64,000 nt of DNA, taken from positions 21,953,888 to 22,017,887 of the forward strand of contig NC_081139.1 in NCBI RefSeq assembly GCF_958295425.1, read 5' to 3'. Below, piece by piece: positions 1-12,721 of this stretch; position 1 is the stretch's first letter; every line of letters starts with the position of its first letter. The translations under genes and the position numbers were made by a program. This stretch comes from Solea solea. Lineage: Eukaryota; Chordata; Actinopteri; Pleuronectiformes; Soleidae. The notes beneath the pieces are model-generated. The model did not search any database. It was not told the DNA's origin and worked only from the letters and a program-made list of their open reading frames with translations.

Positions 1-1536
1 TACCATCACTGAAATAATACAGCTCTCTCTGCTGTGAGTCCGACGTGTACCATATGTCCGCTGAGGAAATGTGATCCGTCTGAATTTTTCTAAGTAAACT
101 TTGTTGCTGATGGACACCAGTAATTAATTTGAAGTGAAGCAGCTGCGGGGCTTCGTTAAGTGTTTACACCTGCTGCTCCTGACATGTGCCCGCTTCATTA
201 TTGAAGTCTCAGATGACTCAAATATGACACAGTTCCAAGTGGTCATCGGTTATGTCTAGACTGCTGCACGCTGGCTATAGGTTAAGCTCAATCTGACCTC
301 ATTTTGTTTTTGGAGTCTGATGATGATGATGATGACCACTGTGATTGAGAGGAATGAGAATTCTCTTTTGGTATTAAGTGTCTTCATTATGAGCCTTGAC
401 TGCCATCATCACAATCGTGTTTTTTTTTTAAGGAAAATAGTGTAATTCATAGCTTTTTCTAACCATAATCCTTCATTCTTGACACTGTGTTTTCTCTCAC
501 GTCATTCTTAGGGAAAAAACGTGGACATAAATGATTGTTTTGTTATTTTATTCTGCCATTAGTCTTATTGTACAATTAGCAAATGTTTATTGTTTTGACA
601 TGTAGATACAATTACAGCTTCTTGGAGCTGCTATAATTTCAGTAAATAATCATTATTACAATAGAATCTGGCATGTGCAGCAAATCATTTCCACAGGGGA
701 AAAAAAAGAGCCTGATGCGTCGAGTTTGCCGTGAATTTAACTGTTGCATTTACAGACGAGCCCTTGTGGTCATTTTGATCGTTTAAAATATTATTTTAAT
801 AATCAATACCAAATAAAAGAACAAGTAGATCTGTAATGTTATTATAGGCAATCATGAAATTTAAATACTAAGCAATGTAATCATTAATACGCAAACACCA
901 AATTTGCCGTTGCAATTACGGACAAATAAGGAATCATTCATCACCGTCTGTGTGATTAATGTGTGATTAATTCCTCCTTGAATCTGAAGAAACAAGTACC
1001 CACAAAACCATACGCATTGCAAAAACTTATATAGATGCATACACACGTTATATATAGTAAAAAATGTGCCAAACAAATTAACTCGGATAAGAGTAAACAC
1101 AAGCTGCTGAGAAGAGAAAATTCAGAGCTACTTGAAGTGGGAAGGCTGTTGAGAGAAAAACAGTGGAGACAAAGACTGTAATCAGGCTTTTAGAACAGCA
1201 TTTAGGTCAACTATGTATGTTCAGGCAGCAGAATGCAAACAAAACATGCAATCACAGTGTATTTGTACAAGACGTCTATAGTACGAGAGCTCATCACAAA
1301 ACTGTGATAGTCATCCATGTGATTGGATGTAATCACACTCGCCGCAAAGAGCTGATTATGACTTTGTCGCAGGTTTGTGGGTTTTTCTGTCCAGAGCTCT
1401 TCACGTTTCCTGCTGAACACGATCGAGCTGAGCTTTTACAATTGTCACCGTACAGTTATTCTTTCGTTGTTATTTTCATCCCAATGAAAATTATGTTAGC
1501 TCATCATTATGTACAGTAGCTGTGACACTGATGAGG

Positions 1537-1562
1537 ACACACACACACACACACACACACAC
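1537..1562. repeat. (AC)n microsatellite
   Basis: An uninterrupted AC dinucleotide tract of about 13 units. Confidence 0.95.
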
Positions 1563-1799
1563 AGGTTTACACAGTCTTTATCAGTTATGACAGTGTTTGT
1601 CAGTGTTTGTCAGTCTTCATCACCACATTCACATATGATCACTCGCAGCTTAAAGACATTTCTGCTGCCTGAACACAGTGATTCCTAAAGGCAGTTTGTG
1701 TCCAATATGATACAGATATCTGTCCAGTTCAGGTTTGTTTTGTTTTTTTTAAACAAAAATACACTCTCTTTTTTATCTGTTCAAATTGTGTTGCTAGTG

Positions 1800-1800
<1 letters not shown>

Positions 1801-1844
<44 letters not shown>
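1801..1844. repeat. (TATC)n microsatellite
   Basis: Eleven uninterrupted TATC units. It adjoins the dispersed repeat that follows, as is common where a fish retroposon tail has expanded. Confidence 0.95.
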
Positions 1845-2060
1845 GCTTTATCCTCCACATGAGGGTCACAGGGGGAGCAAACCTGGGTCTTCTTGCTGCT
1901 AACCACTACAACCGTGTTGGAAATTCTTTCTCTACTCTTTACCCATCCTCTACTAGGATCCTTCCTAGAATTAGGAGCAGTGGGCAGCCACTGAGCAGCC
2001 CAGGAACCAGCAACCCTCCGGTAACATGCCAAGTTCCCTTTCTACTTGGCCATGGCTGCT
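1845..2060. repeat. Dispersed teleost repeat next to TATC tract
   Basis: The segment begins with GCTTTATCCTCCACATGAGG and a GGGTCACAGGGGG core. The same words appear in inverted form near 52650-52690 (catgtggaggataaag). It looks like a copy of a widespread fish retroposon tail ending in tetranucleotide repeats. The family name is uncertain. Confidence 0.5.
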
Positions 2061-2344
2061 CTTATGCTTTTTTTGATAATATTCTTATTTATCTTTTTCC
2101 AGATATATGATATATATGACACATTGGTTGGTGCTATACTGTGGCGAGGAGGATATTATGCACTGGATTTATGAGGTCAGGGTAAAAACAGACACCACGC
2201 GCCGTGACTGAATGTGTATGAGTGAGCATGTAATAAACGTGTCAATTCAAACACCGTGTAGAACAGTAGTGCCTGATGAGTGATGGACAACAGTTAACAC
2301 AACTGCTCATTCATGTGCACCTCCGGGTATATATACACATATCG

Positions 2345-2345
<1 letters not shown>

Positions 2346-2380
<35 letters not shown>
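2346..2380. repeat. (GT)n microsatellite
   Basis: An uninterrupted GT tract of about 17 units. Confidence 0.95.
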
Positions 2381-2382
<2 letters not shown>

Positions 2383-4504
2383 CTGTGCTGATATCCAGAC
2401 AGTCAGACTACAGCCGTGAACTTTAACACACTAGTGTGGGAGTATAGCAGTCTCCTTCTGGGCATGCGGCCAATACAATAAAGGGAAATACCTCTTTGGC
2501 TATCGCTGCCATGCTCTATAGCATGAGCTACAACTGGGCCACATCCGCTCATGCTGCATGACAGCACAAAGAAGCCATTCTTTCACAGGATTTCCTTATA
2601 TATTTTCCACAATCAATATTAATCTCCTGTTACTCAGGCAAACCCAGATTAATTAAAAAATGTCTCGCTTTGGGGAGCCAGCTCCTTGTGTGGGCTGCAA
2701 TTACTAAACTGTTGCACAAGAAACCAAAGATGAGCATGTGAGCCACTGTGCCAGGGCGAGATGTACTAAAACAATGTACATCGTTTTCTGGTGAGAAGCA
2801 AGAAGTGCAACTTCATGTTTTTATTGCAGACGTATGTTCAACGTGATGTCGAAAAGAAAAAGTCTGAACAGTCAGTTTGTGTAATTGCAAAACTCAGTGG
2901 GGCACTTGTGACCTTAAATGTTGTTTATGTGTTCATGTAGATTTCAGAGGTCATGGTTTATCTTCCCCTCCTGGAGATAATTGTGCACAGAGGAAGTCTC
3001 AAGAACACGTCTCGTGTCAGACATTCTCTGACCGAGCAGGATCTGATTGTGGGCTCTGATCTTTGCTCCACGCAGCACTCTCGTCTTCAGGACCCAGCAT
3101 CACAGGAACACACACACACACACACATTCGTGTTGCTTCCATGGAAGAAGAAGAAGAAGAAGTCTGATTCACATGCTCACTTTAAATAGTGTAAATAGTG
3201 AGGTCACATGAGAGGTGATGGATGTAGCACTGAGGGGAGAAAAAGGTTTCCCCCTCATGTTATTATCCTCAAGGTTTTACTCTGTAAAGCTGCAGCTGTC
3301 CTACTTTTTCAATGACATAAAACAACAGGTGATTAAATTAACTAAAAACAAATAAATGTGAATGCTGTAGCTGTACAAATAACTGTATCCTTGATGTCAT
3401 GTGACCTATGACAGCATGATCCAATGCAATGAAAGACTCAGTCGTCTGTGACCTCCAGCAACATTAGACGTGATAAAAAGAATCAATAATATCGATAATA
3501 AAAAGATTGAAAGTGTAGCAACAGTGGAGTACATTCTGTTCCTATTCCGTGCAGAAAACTGCAGGTGACTTGTTTAGCCAGATAAATCAAACACTTTTGA
3601 GTAGACTTTTGTAGAGTGCTGACACGTGAGACCTGACCCCTTTACCTTGACAGCAGACTGGACCGACATGTGAAAGGACTTTCCCTGAATCACCGTTTCA
3701 GGCAGTGAATCTCCACGCAGCCAGTTAACGACAGAGTCTGAGCGTATCAGACCTGCAACACGGCTGTAAATCCTCTGCATGTCGTTGCATAATCGACGAC
3801 ACTCTGCGCTCTGACATATCGTAAGCAGACAGAAGAAAAGCTAATATGTCACCTTTTGTCAGCTGCTGAGCTTAGTTTCGGGCACCGAGCCACATTCCTT
3901 TCACCTTCAGGCTGCACACATTTATGTACACGCCTTTCAGATTATAGCATTTGGCTTGCATATTATAGTCATAAATTATGATTTAAAGGGCTATGACATA
4001 GCACTGCAGTAATAGGTGGCTGAAAGGATTAATAATCACATATTTCAGAGAAAGTACACATCACCATCATCAAAAAAAAGTACAGTATGAACCCAAGAGG
4101 AATATTTCCGTTGAGTACGTCTTGGCAAAGCAGTTGAATCTATTTTTTTAGTACATGCACTAATTTGTCTTGATTATATTTATGATGTGACGTGTATCTG
4201 TATTGCTGTTAACACTGACTGCTTTATTTTAAAGTGAGCCAAGATCTGACACATTTTTATTAGTGCACAAGCACTTTTTTTTCTTTTAATGTAAGCGGGT
4301 AAAAAAACCATTACACAATAGTTTATGTGGATTCATTTTGTGGTTGTTCTATTTATGTTCTATTTGAATGATCTATTGCATCCTCACTGTGATATGCTGA
4401 AGGGAATATAATTAACTGTATGCAGTGAGACATTCATATACTGTATATTCACTTTCAATAACTTTTGAAATATGCTTTAAAAAGCACCACACGCCACTAT
4501 ACAT

Positions 4505-4600
4505 TCTCCAGCCACTTTGTTAGGTACACCTATTCATCTACATGTATCTAGTCAGCCAATCACATGGCAGCACCTCAATGCATGTAGGCATCAGTGGTGT
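4505..4600 (+). mobile_element. Tc1-like transposon end, truncated
   Basis: The terminal words CCACTTTGTTAGGTACACCT, followed by the subterminal CAGCCAATCACATGGCAGCA and CTCAATGCATGTAGGCAT, match the ends of a common fish Tc1/mariner-type element. The same terminus occurs at 19318 (same strand), about 20925 (inverted) and 41260 (inverted). The copy stops near 4600, where LINE sequence begins, so only one end survives. Confidence 0.7.
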
Positions 4601-4609
4601 AGTGTGGTC

Positions 4610-5345
4610 TACTTCGAGATGTGGTTGGGCTCTCAGGAGAGGGTTTTAGAATGGTTCTCCTCTTACCTCTATGTTTTTATAAATCAGTTCCTGTCTGAAT
4701 CGAGACATCTTACGTGTGGGGCACCTCAGGGTTCCGTCTTGGGCCCAATGTTTTATATTTGCTTCCTTTAAGACAGATAATTAGCAAGTACAGTGATGTG
4801 TCTCACCGTCTTTACGCTGAGGATATCCAGCTGTACTGTTCTTTTAAGACCACTGAAAACAGAAACCCTTATTTTTGCCCCTGACAGTGTCTTCTGTCCA
4901 GCCCTATGTGCAGAACCTAGGTGTTATCCTTGACTCTCCTTTGAGCAACATGCTCAACTCATATCATGCCTGCTTTAGCCTCCCTTCACTGGTTACCAGT
5001 GAATTTTAGAATCCATTTTAAAATCTTGACCCTAACTTTTAGAGCGTTGCATGGTAAAACTTCTCCTAACATCTCAGATGTTACTTGTGGTCCCAAAGTC
5101 CCATTTCAAGACTCAAGGTGATCACTCCTTTGAACCAGTAGCACCTAGACTGTGGAACACTGTCTAGACACTGTTGGTGTCTAGACAGTGTTCAGTAAAA
5201 GACTTTCCTTTTTAAATGGGCCTATGTTTTTAATGTTGTTGTTGTTGTTGTTGTTGGTATTTTATGTATTTTACTTGTATTGCCTTGTGAAGCACTTTGT
5301 GATTTCATATATGTGCTGTATAAATAAAACGCACTTACTTACTTG
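4610..5345 (+). mobile_element. L2/Rex1-type LINE 3' remnant
   Basis: This is a decayed non-LTR retrotransposon. A readable frame at 4517-4771 contains the reverse transcriptase block LTCGAPQGSVLGP. A second block near 4805 reads LYAEDIQLY, corresponding to the catalytic YADD box with its first Asp changed to Glu. A further block near 4980 reads LHWLPVNFRIHFKILTLTF, typical of the C-terminal part of L2-like polymerases. Stops and frameshifts separate the blocks. The 3' end has a TTG tract, the words AAGCACTTTGTGA and ATAAATAAAAC, and a CTTA tail, as in fish L2-like elements. It cannot be active. Confidence 0.75.
5155..5193. repeat. Perfect 17-bp hairpin, 5-nt loop
   Basis: GAACACTGTCTAGACAC is followed by the loop tgttg and then its exact reverse complement. 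It lies inside the LINE remnant, at the place where related elements encode a conserved WNSLP-like motif, so it was probably formed after insertion. It is one of four such hairpins in the window. Confidence 0.85.
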
Positions 5346-8095
5346 ACTGTATTCTGCCGGGTCAGGCTTGGGCTCATCTTATAAGCAGTAAATATGTTTA
5401 AATGTATGCATGAGAGCGATATATAAAAAATAAAGTGAGTTAACTATGAATGTAATTCGGAGATTAACACACAAGGCCAAACCATGGGCCTAATTATGAC
5501 ATACCTACCAGTGCCACTTCGTCCTCTGTTTCTGTGTTAGCAAGATTCCAAGAATAACCCTGCGTTTATTTCTTCACAGTTCACACACGTGGTGCTTTGG
5601 ACAACTTCCAGTTCAGCAGAAATCAGGTCAGGATTTTCTCTATTGCTCGGAAATCCTCCAGGTCAGCAAAAAATCTGATAATCACGTCAGCAGGTCTGGA
5701 AAAGAGACGCAGTTTTTGATGCTTATATTTCAGGCATACATTTAAAATGATGTTCCGCTGTCTTTCTTTGACTTTATTCTTATTTATTCACATCTCTTAT
5801 TTTAGCACCTCCAGTGCATGATCCAGTAACCACAGGGGATCTAATATCTGTGGGCACCAGTGTTTGACAGAAGAATCCAAGCCTTCATGGGCCCCGGAGC
5901 TAAACTTGATATTGGGGCCTTTATCAACTCCAATAATAAAGCAGTAAATTACATGATGCTTCTGGGGGAATTCTGCGATTCAAACATGTCATTATCTTGG
6001 CGTCTTTTGTCATTTCCTTTTTCACCTCCAGAGGAATATCCATGTTTCTGAGACATTTTTAATGCTCCTCTCTCTCATGAACGTCATGGTTGTCACGGCC
6101 TAAGCTCTAAGGCAGTAGGAATCACTACTCTGACCTATTGTGTTTTTTAACACTTCCATGCTTTGGCTTGGGTAATGTTATCATCATGCACAAACAACTA
6201 ACTAAAATAAAATTAAACAAATAAATAAATAAATAAATAAATAAAAAGATAATGAAATTCTCTAGGGGGTGGTCATGGTGCCCTAAGGAGGTGTTTAGTT
6301 TGCTTTTGCATTGGGCCGGCTCTGTCAGTAACTACACACCATTAGAGTGATGTTAGAATTAGTTACATTTAATGGTGAGAGTGTAAAGAGCAGAAGATGC
6401 CTCGACATCAGGGTGTGCTGACGTCAAACATAAAAGTCTGAACTCCTGTTTGAAGCCTCGAAATTTGTGATTTGGCATTTTGCAAACAGAGGTTCAAAGA
6501 TGACACCAACAACCCGGCGCCTTTTGGATGATACAGCTGTCAATCATACTAGTGTCCACTCATATGCACCCCTAACTGGACCATATGTGCTCTTAACTGG
6601 ACCATAATTTACTAAGGGCCTATCCACACAGAAACGGAACGAAATATAAACAATCTTTTTCTTTGTCCTTTTGATAAAGGCAAGTCAAGTGGGAAGTCAG
6701 TACACAGACAAGAGATAAACTTAAAGGACAGTTAATGCCTAAAGCAGTACATTTAAGACAGAAACATTGGACAGAACAACAAACAGATATAAACAATAAA
6801 CAGGGCAAAAACAGACTTGTTTTCCTGTGGAGGATTTTAAAGCTTTATGTTCTTATGAGTTTGTCGTTTTTCTTTATTTTTGGCTCAGTTATGGCGTCAT
6901 ATCAATGTATTGTCCATTTTTTTAGTTGATTCCGTTTTATAATCGCTTCTCGTTCTTAAGTTTCTCTTAAAAAAGAAATGTTAATCTTAATGACACTATA
7001 GCTAAATAAAGATTAAGAATAAAATGAAATAAAAAAAGAACTTGTTTCCTACCTGCATGTCCATATGGGCCCCATAAAGGGTTATATTTGCACTGACCAA
7101 TATGGATCCAATGCATGTTTATACACATGGCTTTCCATGTGGGGCCCAAGTTACAAAAAACATATGGGACCTGCATAATTTGCGCATTTCAAGCCCATGC
7201 CCACCTAGTATCCAGGTAGCCTGGAAAGGGTAAAAAGTGGGCATGGGCTTGAAATGGGCAAGCACCCTAACCCGTCTGGTCAAATCATAATCTGCAACAC
7301 TAGCAGTTTTTGGATCTGAGAAAATATTGGATTAAATCACAGAAACGGCACTTACAGGGAAACACCCTTACGAATCTTAGCTGTAATCTAATCCTGAAAT
7401 AATTGAAGAGTGTTTTAAAAAGTTTTGAAGAAGTAAATGATGCAACAATTAGAGTTTTTTCAAACTATGCGGCATCTTGTCACCACGGCCCATCAAACCA
7501 CAGGAAGCAAGGACAATTTGGCTGGTCCTCACAACTGTCACACTTTATACATACTATTATTGGGTTTTAGTTAGGGTTAGGTCAAAGGTTAGGGTTAAGC
7601 ATTTAAGGTAAAGGGCTAGAGAGAGCATTAGGTCTCTGAATGCTGTACAAGAATGTGTTGGTGTGTGTGTGTTTGGATGTTAACAGACTGCCTCATACAG
7701 GACTGTCAGGAGCAACACAGCGGTGCGGAAAAGGGTCTCGGTTAGGTCTGTGGGTCAAAAGGTCCATCACATGATGCCATGTGGAATGGGGTCATCTAGT
7801 CATCTAGTGTCATCAAATGATAGGGGTCGAAAGGTCAACATCATTAATGGTCATCAATCAAAAACACTGATTAACAACTTTGAACTGTGGAGGGCAGCAT
7901 TTCACCTCCCAGTGTTCAGCCTACTGCAAATTATTATGAGAAGGAGAAGAAGAAGAAGAATTAGAAGAAGACGACACGCAAACAGACAGACTGGTGTATC
8001 TCCAACAGATAAGACTGGACAGTTTACATGGTAGTCAAGTATTATTTATCCAGCACTTACACGTGTGCTGTTCCTGGGATGGTCTCCGCTCTGGC
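5346..8095. other. Intergenic DNA upstream of cyp27b1
   Basis: No gene was recognised. The stretch has an (AAAT)n tract near 6222-6245, GGGCCC-containing repeat words around 5885 and 6255-6330 that recur near 8700-8750, an inverted repeat at 7185-7256, a degenerate TTAGGG-rich fish repeat at about 7545-7640, and a purine tract (AGA)n near 7936-7972 that produces an artificial Arg-rich frame. Confidence 0.6.
7185..7256. repeat. Inverted repeat, 20-bp perfect arms
   Basis: The arms 7185-7204 and 7237-7256 are exact reverse complements separated by 32 nt. Nearby sequence (7060-7170) repeats words such as catatgggcccc and gtggggccc. The whole looks like a small non-autonomous DNA element, but I cannot assign a family. 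Confidence 0.75.
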
Positions 8096-8100
8096 CTCTG

Positions 8101-8275
8101 ATTGGACACACCTTCCTCCGGACTCACGCCCTCTCACTGTTATCCGGACGGGGAGGGGCCTGCGCCGCGTTTTACTCATGATTGGCTCAGAATCAGAAAA
8201 TGTACAGCTTTATCTCCGCAGGTTTGAGGAGCACACCGCGTGTTATAAATAGAGCCAAAATGAGCACAGAGGTCC
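8101..8275 (+). promoter_or_regulatory. cyp27b1: cyp27b1 core promoter
   Basis: A TATAAATAG box lies at 8244-8252, 36 bp before the chosen start codon. Inverted CCAAT boxes (ATTGG) sit at 8101-8105 and 8181-8185, and a GC-box-like GGGGAGGGGCC at about 8149-8159. TATA spacing predicts transcription starting near 8272-8278. That would give a 5'UTR of only about 10-16 nt and would exclude the out-of-frame ATG at 8260. Confidence 0.6.
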
Positions 8276-8287
8276 GGCCACCGCTCC

Positions 8288-11200
8288 ATGACCACTGTGA
8301 GAAGGATGGTGCAGCAAGCTCTCCGAGTGTCCGGCCGCGGCGTCTCCCCACTGCTCAAGTGGATGGAGAGGTGCAGCGAGGGCGCGCCAGCCGGCGCGGC
8401 GCGCGGCGCGCTGCACGAGCTTAAGACGCTGCAGCAGATGCCCGGACCGTCCGTGTCCAGCTTCGCCTGGGACCTGTTCGCAAAACGGGGGCTGTCGCGT
8501 CTGCACGAGTTACAGGTAGAGACATGAAAGTTTGACAGGAGTTCACTTTTTTTTTAAACAGAAGTTCATACAGTAGGATGTTATGTTGCATCATGTTTTA
8601 TTTTAATTGTTTTTATTCTCAGTTGGCAGACTCCCTTTTCTTTATATATTAATCAACTGCTTGTTCCTATAATGACAATAAAGTTAGGATCTTATGCAGG
8701 GCTGGCCCAAGCCATTATTGGGCCCTAAGCTGAATTTCATTTGGGGGGCCCCCTCCCACCACCTCAAAGTAGCCGGTGTTTGACTATTATTAATACAAAT
8801 TAGAGCTGCAACTGTCGATTATTTTCACGATTAATCGAGTAATTGTTTGGTCCATACAATGTCCGAAAATGCTGAAAAATGTCGAGTTTGTCAAACCTGG
8901 AAATGATGATGTTCTCAAATGTCTTGTTCTGTCCACAAACCAAAATGATTTTTTTGTTATATGGAGCAAAAAAACATAATATTCACATCCAAGAAGCTAA
9001 AACAATTGGAAACCTTGTGTTAATCATGAAAAATGCTTCAAACCGATTATTTGGTTATCAAAAGAGTTGACGATTAATTTAGTAATCGATTTATCAGGTA
9101 ATTGTTTCAGCTCTAATACCAATACCAATGTAAAACTTAACATTGCATTAATTGTAGTTGTGTTATTTACACCAAACCAGTGTCACTCTTGTTTTAACCT
9201 TAGAGGGCAGTGAAATCACAAAAATCTCAGGAGGTTTCCTGTGGAAGTTCTCATGCTGCATGATGATTGGCTTCCAGACTAGTTGCCACATAACATGCTT
9301 GTTCGAACACGTTTTAAATTCAAGTGTAAGGTGAGCACCTTAGATGCAAATTAAAAAGCCTTCTAGGTTTAATACCTTCACACTCTACTCAAATATCACT
9401 CGTTTGCACATGCAGCGAAGCAATGATAAGGAAAAGACATTTTGAGTGAATTGGAATCTTTTACAATGTTTAAGATACATCAAAACATTTCTGTTACATG
9501 TCATAAACTGTGCACTGGGTATTACACACTTTACACATGAATCTAACCACCTTCTCTGAACACGTCTGCCAAGTAAGGATAAAGACTTTTCAGATCAAAA
9601 TGATATGTCCTCACCTAAATTATCTAATAATAAGTGGTTTGAAAGAAGTTTCATTTCTGCACTGAGCTTTAAACTAAAACAGTGTATCCCAGAGATGATG
9701 CCTGTGTGTTTCTTAACCAAATCTAAACCTCTGTCTCGTGTCCCAGCTGGAAGGCCTGCAGCGCTATGGCCCCATGTGGAAGGCAAGTTTTGGCCCCATC
9801 CTCACAGTGCACGTGGCTGATCCAGCACTCGTCGAGCAGGTGCTGAGGCAGGAGGGTCAGCACCCCATGCGCTCTGATCTCTCCTCCTGGAAGGACTACA
9901 GGAAACTCAGGGGGCATCACTATGGACTCTTGACATCGTGAGTGATTAATCCACATCATCCACACGTATTCTGACTTAATTTAACTTTTTTCTCTCAGAT
10001 ACAATGTTGGATCAAATTTCATATGAGGTGGAATAATCAATCCTTTTCAAATGGAAATTGCAACTTGGTAAATCACAATTTCCAAATTGGAAAAGCTGCA
10101 ATTTATTATAAGTTATATTTTTCATCGTTAATAAAACACTTACATACACATTACAAAAGTCAATATTTGGATCTTGTATTGTGTGGTAATGCTCCATCAT
10201 ATTATAAACAAGTAAAAACCGCTGGATCTGAATTCCTCAGATTAATAAAAAGAAAAGTATTTAAGTTAAATTTAAGTAAGAATTCAAAGTCTTTTTCTCA
10301 GAATTCTGACTTTAATCTATATTGTTTTATTAATCTGAGGAATTCAGAGTGAGTAGTTGCCACTTGTTTATAACATGATGGAGCATTACCACTCAATTAC
10401 AACATCCAAATATTAACCTTTTCCTCAGAATTCTTTCTTTTTTCTTTTTTTAATTTTGCTTCCTAAACAAATTTCACATGTGAATTCACATCACCTGCAA
10501 CCTATTTTACATATAATGTACATTTTACCCCAAACAAGCAATTGAGACCATTAACTCTTCAGGAAAATGTTTGCTGTAAATCAAATGAGGCGTAGACTCA
10601 TTTTCCTATAGACTTTCTTTCAAACTGAGTTACTTTTGCAACCAGTGTAGTCGCCCCCTGGTGGCTATTCAGCATATTCTTACTTCACCAGAAGACTCAT
10701 TCATTATTTCTAACATCATATTCATAAAATCATATTATCTCTTGGGAGAACTGCAATTAGACATTTCCCTCAAAGCATTCAGCCCTCAGTTTGACCTGAT
10801 TTAAAAAAGCTAACTGAGTGCAACAGACATGAGGCTTTAACCCATCAAGGGCTACAATTCAGCTGTGTGTCTTCACTGTGTGTTCCCAGAGAGGGGGAGG
10901 AGTGGCAGGCGGTGAGAAGTCTTCTGGGGAAGCACATGCTGCGGCCAAAGGCAGTGGAAGCTTATGATAAGACCCTGAACGGCGTGGTCAGTGACCTCAT
11001 TGCCAAACTTCGCTTCAGCAGACACCCGCAAGGCCTCGTCACCGATATCGCCAGCGAGTTCTATCGCTTCGGCCTCGAGGGTAAGGCTTCAAGTAGTCGG
11101 ATGAATGGAAATGTCGTCCATCACTCCAGGGCGTACCACGCCATGTCAGCGCTGGTAATTAGTGCCAGCCGCAGGCAGGAAGCGAGATAGTGTGATATTA

Positions 11201-12688
11201 CTGATATTTGAAAAGGCACATGCTCGTCACAGCCTGACATTTACAACAGTTACACCCAATTTAAAATCACCTGTCCACTGGAAATGAGAGGAAGTGTGCA
11301 GATTAGGTTCAGTTTGACACTTTACATTGACTGTCGGCGTGACTTATGTCAGCCTGGATACTTAAAATAAGCACAGACGACTTACTGTACTGCTGTCAGA
11401 TAAGTGTAATGGAGTAAAAGGCAGAGATTTTAGTTGGAAACGCTCGGATTGATCCCACCAGCTTGGCCTGGGTAAGTCGCTGTCTCCAGTCAAGGATTTA
11501 GGGGCCTGGTTCACGAGTGAGTGAGTGACCGACAGATTTGCACACCACAAGTATTAATGTGGATGTTGCTACTAGGGCTGCAAAGGGAGGAGTATGTCCT
11601 GTACATTTCCAGAAACTTCCCATAGTAACTTTAGTTTGGGAATTCTGGAATGGGAATTAATGAGAATTAACAAGCATGCAAAATGATACAATTAAAAAAG
11701 AACGACGCAGAACTATATCAACCCTTGGTGCCACAAAGCAAATCTTTGGATTCAGGAAAGGAAATTACTTTCCTTTATAGGGTGACAGGCTTTTCGGGTA
11801 TGATGAGGGGCCATATATTGTGGTTTATGCACCATTTATTGCAGGTGAACCAGAAATATTCAACGAGAGAAAGACCTTAGGGCAGACCCAGAAATCAGTT
11901 GAGGGATTATAAATCCCATCTGGCCTGTGGACGCCTCAAGATCCACCTCGAAAAGCTGGTAAAATAGCCGGGGAGAGGGAAATCTTTAATGCAGTGCTGC
12001 ACTTTTTGTTATTGTGAGGGATGGAATATATGGTCAAATGTTCCCTTTTCCAATGGTCCCACTGGAAAAGAATAAGTACATGTGCTCTTAAAGCACATTA
12101 CATCAGTTAATGTCACAAAGTGTTGCTTTCCGTGACTGCAGCAGCTTTCCAGTCTTCAGGGTTTTCCAAATATGATTGAAGAGCTTTCCAGTTATCTGCA
12201 GGCTAGTTTTCTTTTGAGGTAGAAAATTGATGTTCTCTCTATCTCAGGTACTCCTACAGGGAGAGAGAGAGCGAGCACAACATTAATTTATTTTCCTGTC
12301 ATATTTTCTCAGACTCAATCCAGTGACCGCAGAGTCGCATTTACTCTGCTCTCAAAAGTTTATTTGATGCCATGGTATTGTTGAAGAGAAGCTCAGCTTA
12401 GAACTAGACCCGTGACAAGTAGAAAGATACTAAATGTTGCCAAATGAGGAAATCCCAACATTAAACCTATTATATCATCTATTTATAATAGATACATAAC
12501 AACAACTTGACAATGTAAAGACACATCAAGCAAGAAGTAATTGCTGAACTAGTCATTTCTTATTTTTTGGGTCATATTCTACATCATGCATCTGTGCAGA
12601 ACCTCTATTGCCCCCTGTGGACTTCTGAGTAATGACCAAAACAGTGCATGTCTCTCTGACCTAGTTTCCTCCCCCCTTGCCCCAGTTT

Positions 12689-12721
<33 letters not shown>

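Larger units (their letters stand above)
1..4504. other. Intergenic DNA, no gene recognised
   Basis: No open frame here has a recognisable domain or a plausible exon-intron pattern; the longest frames (for example 1163-1519) are isolated and resemble no family I know. The stretch holds microsatellites (AC, TATC, GT and AAG tracts) and a dispersed repeat after the TATC tract. It may contain distal regulatory DNA of cyp27b1, but nothing in the sequence proves this. Confidence 0.6.

Noticed and set aside
7545..7640. Telomere-like TTAGGG words
   Set aside because: The repeats are irregular and lie in a common dispersed fish repeat, not a telomeric array.
7723..8034. 103-codon frame with an Arg-rich run
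   Set aside because: The Arg run comes from an (AGA)n purine tract, not from a basic protein.
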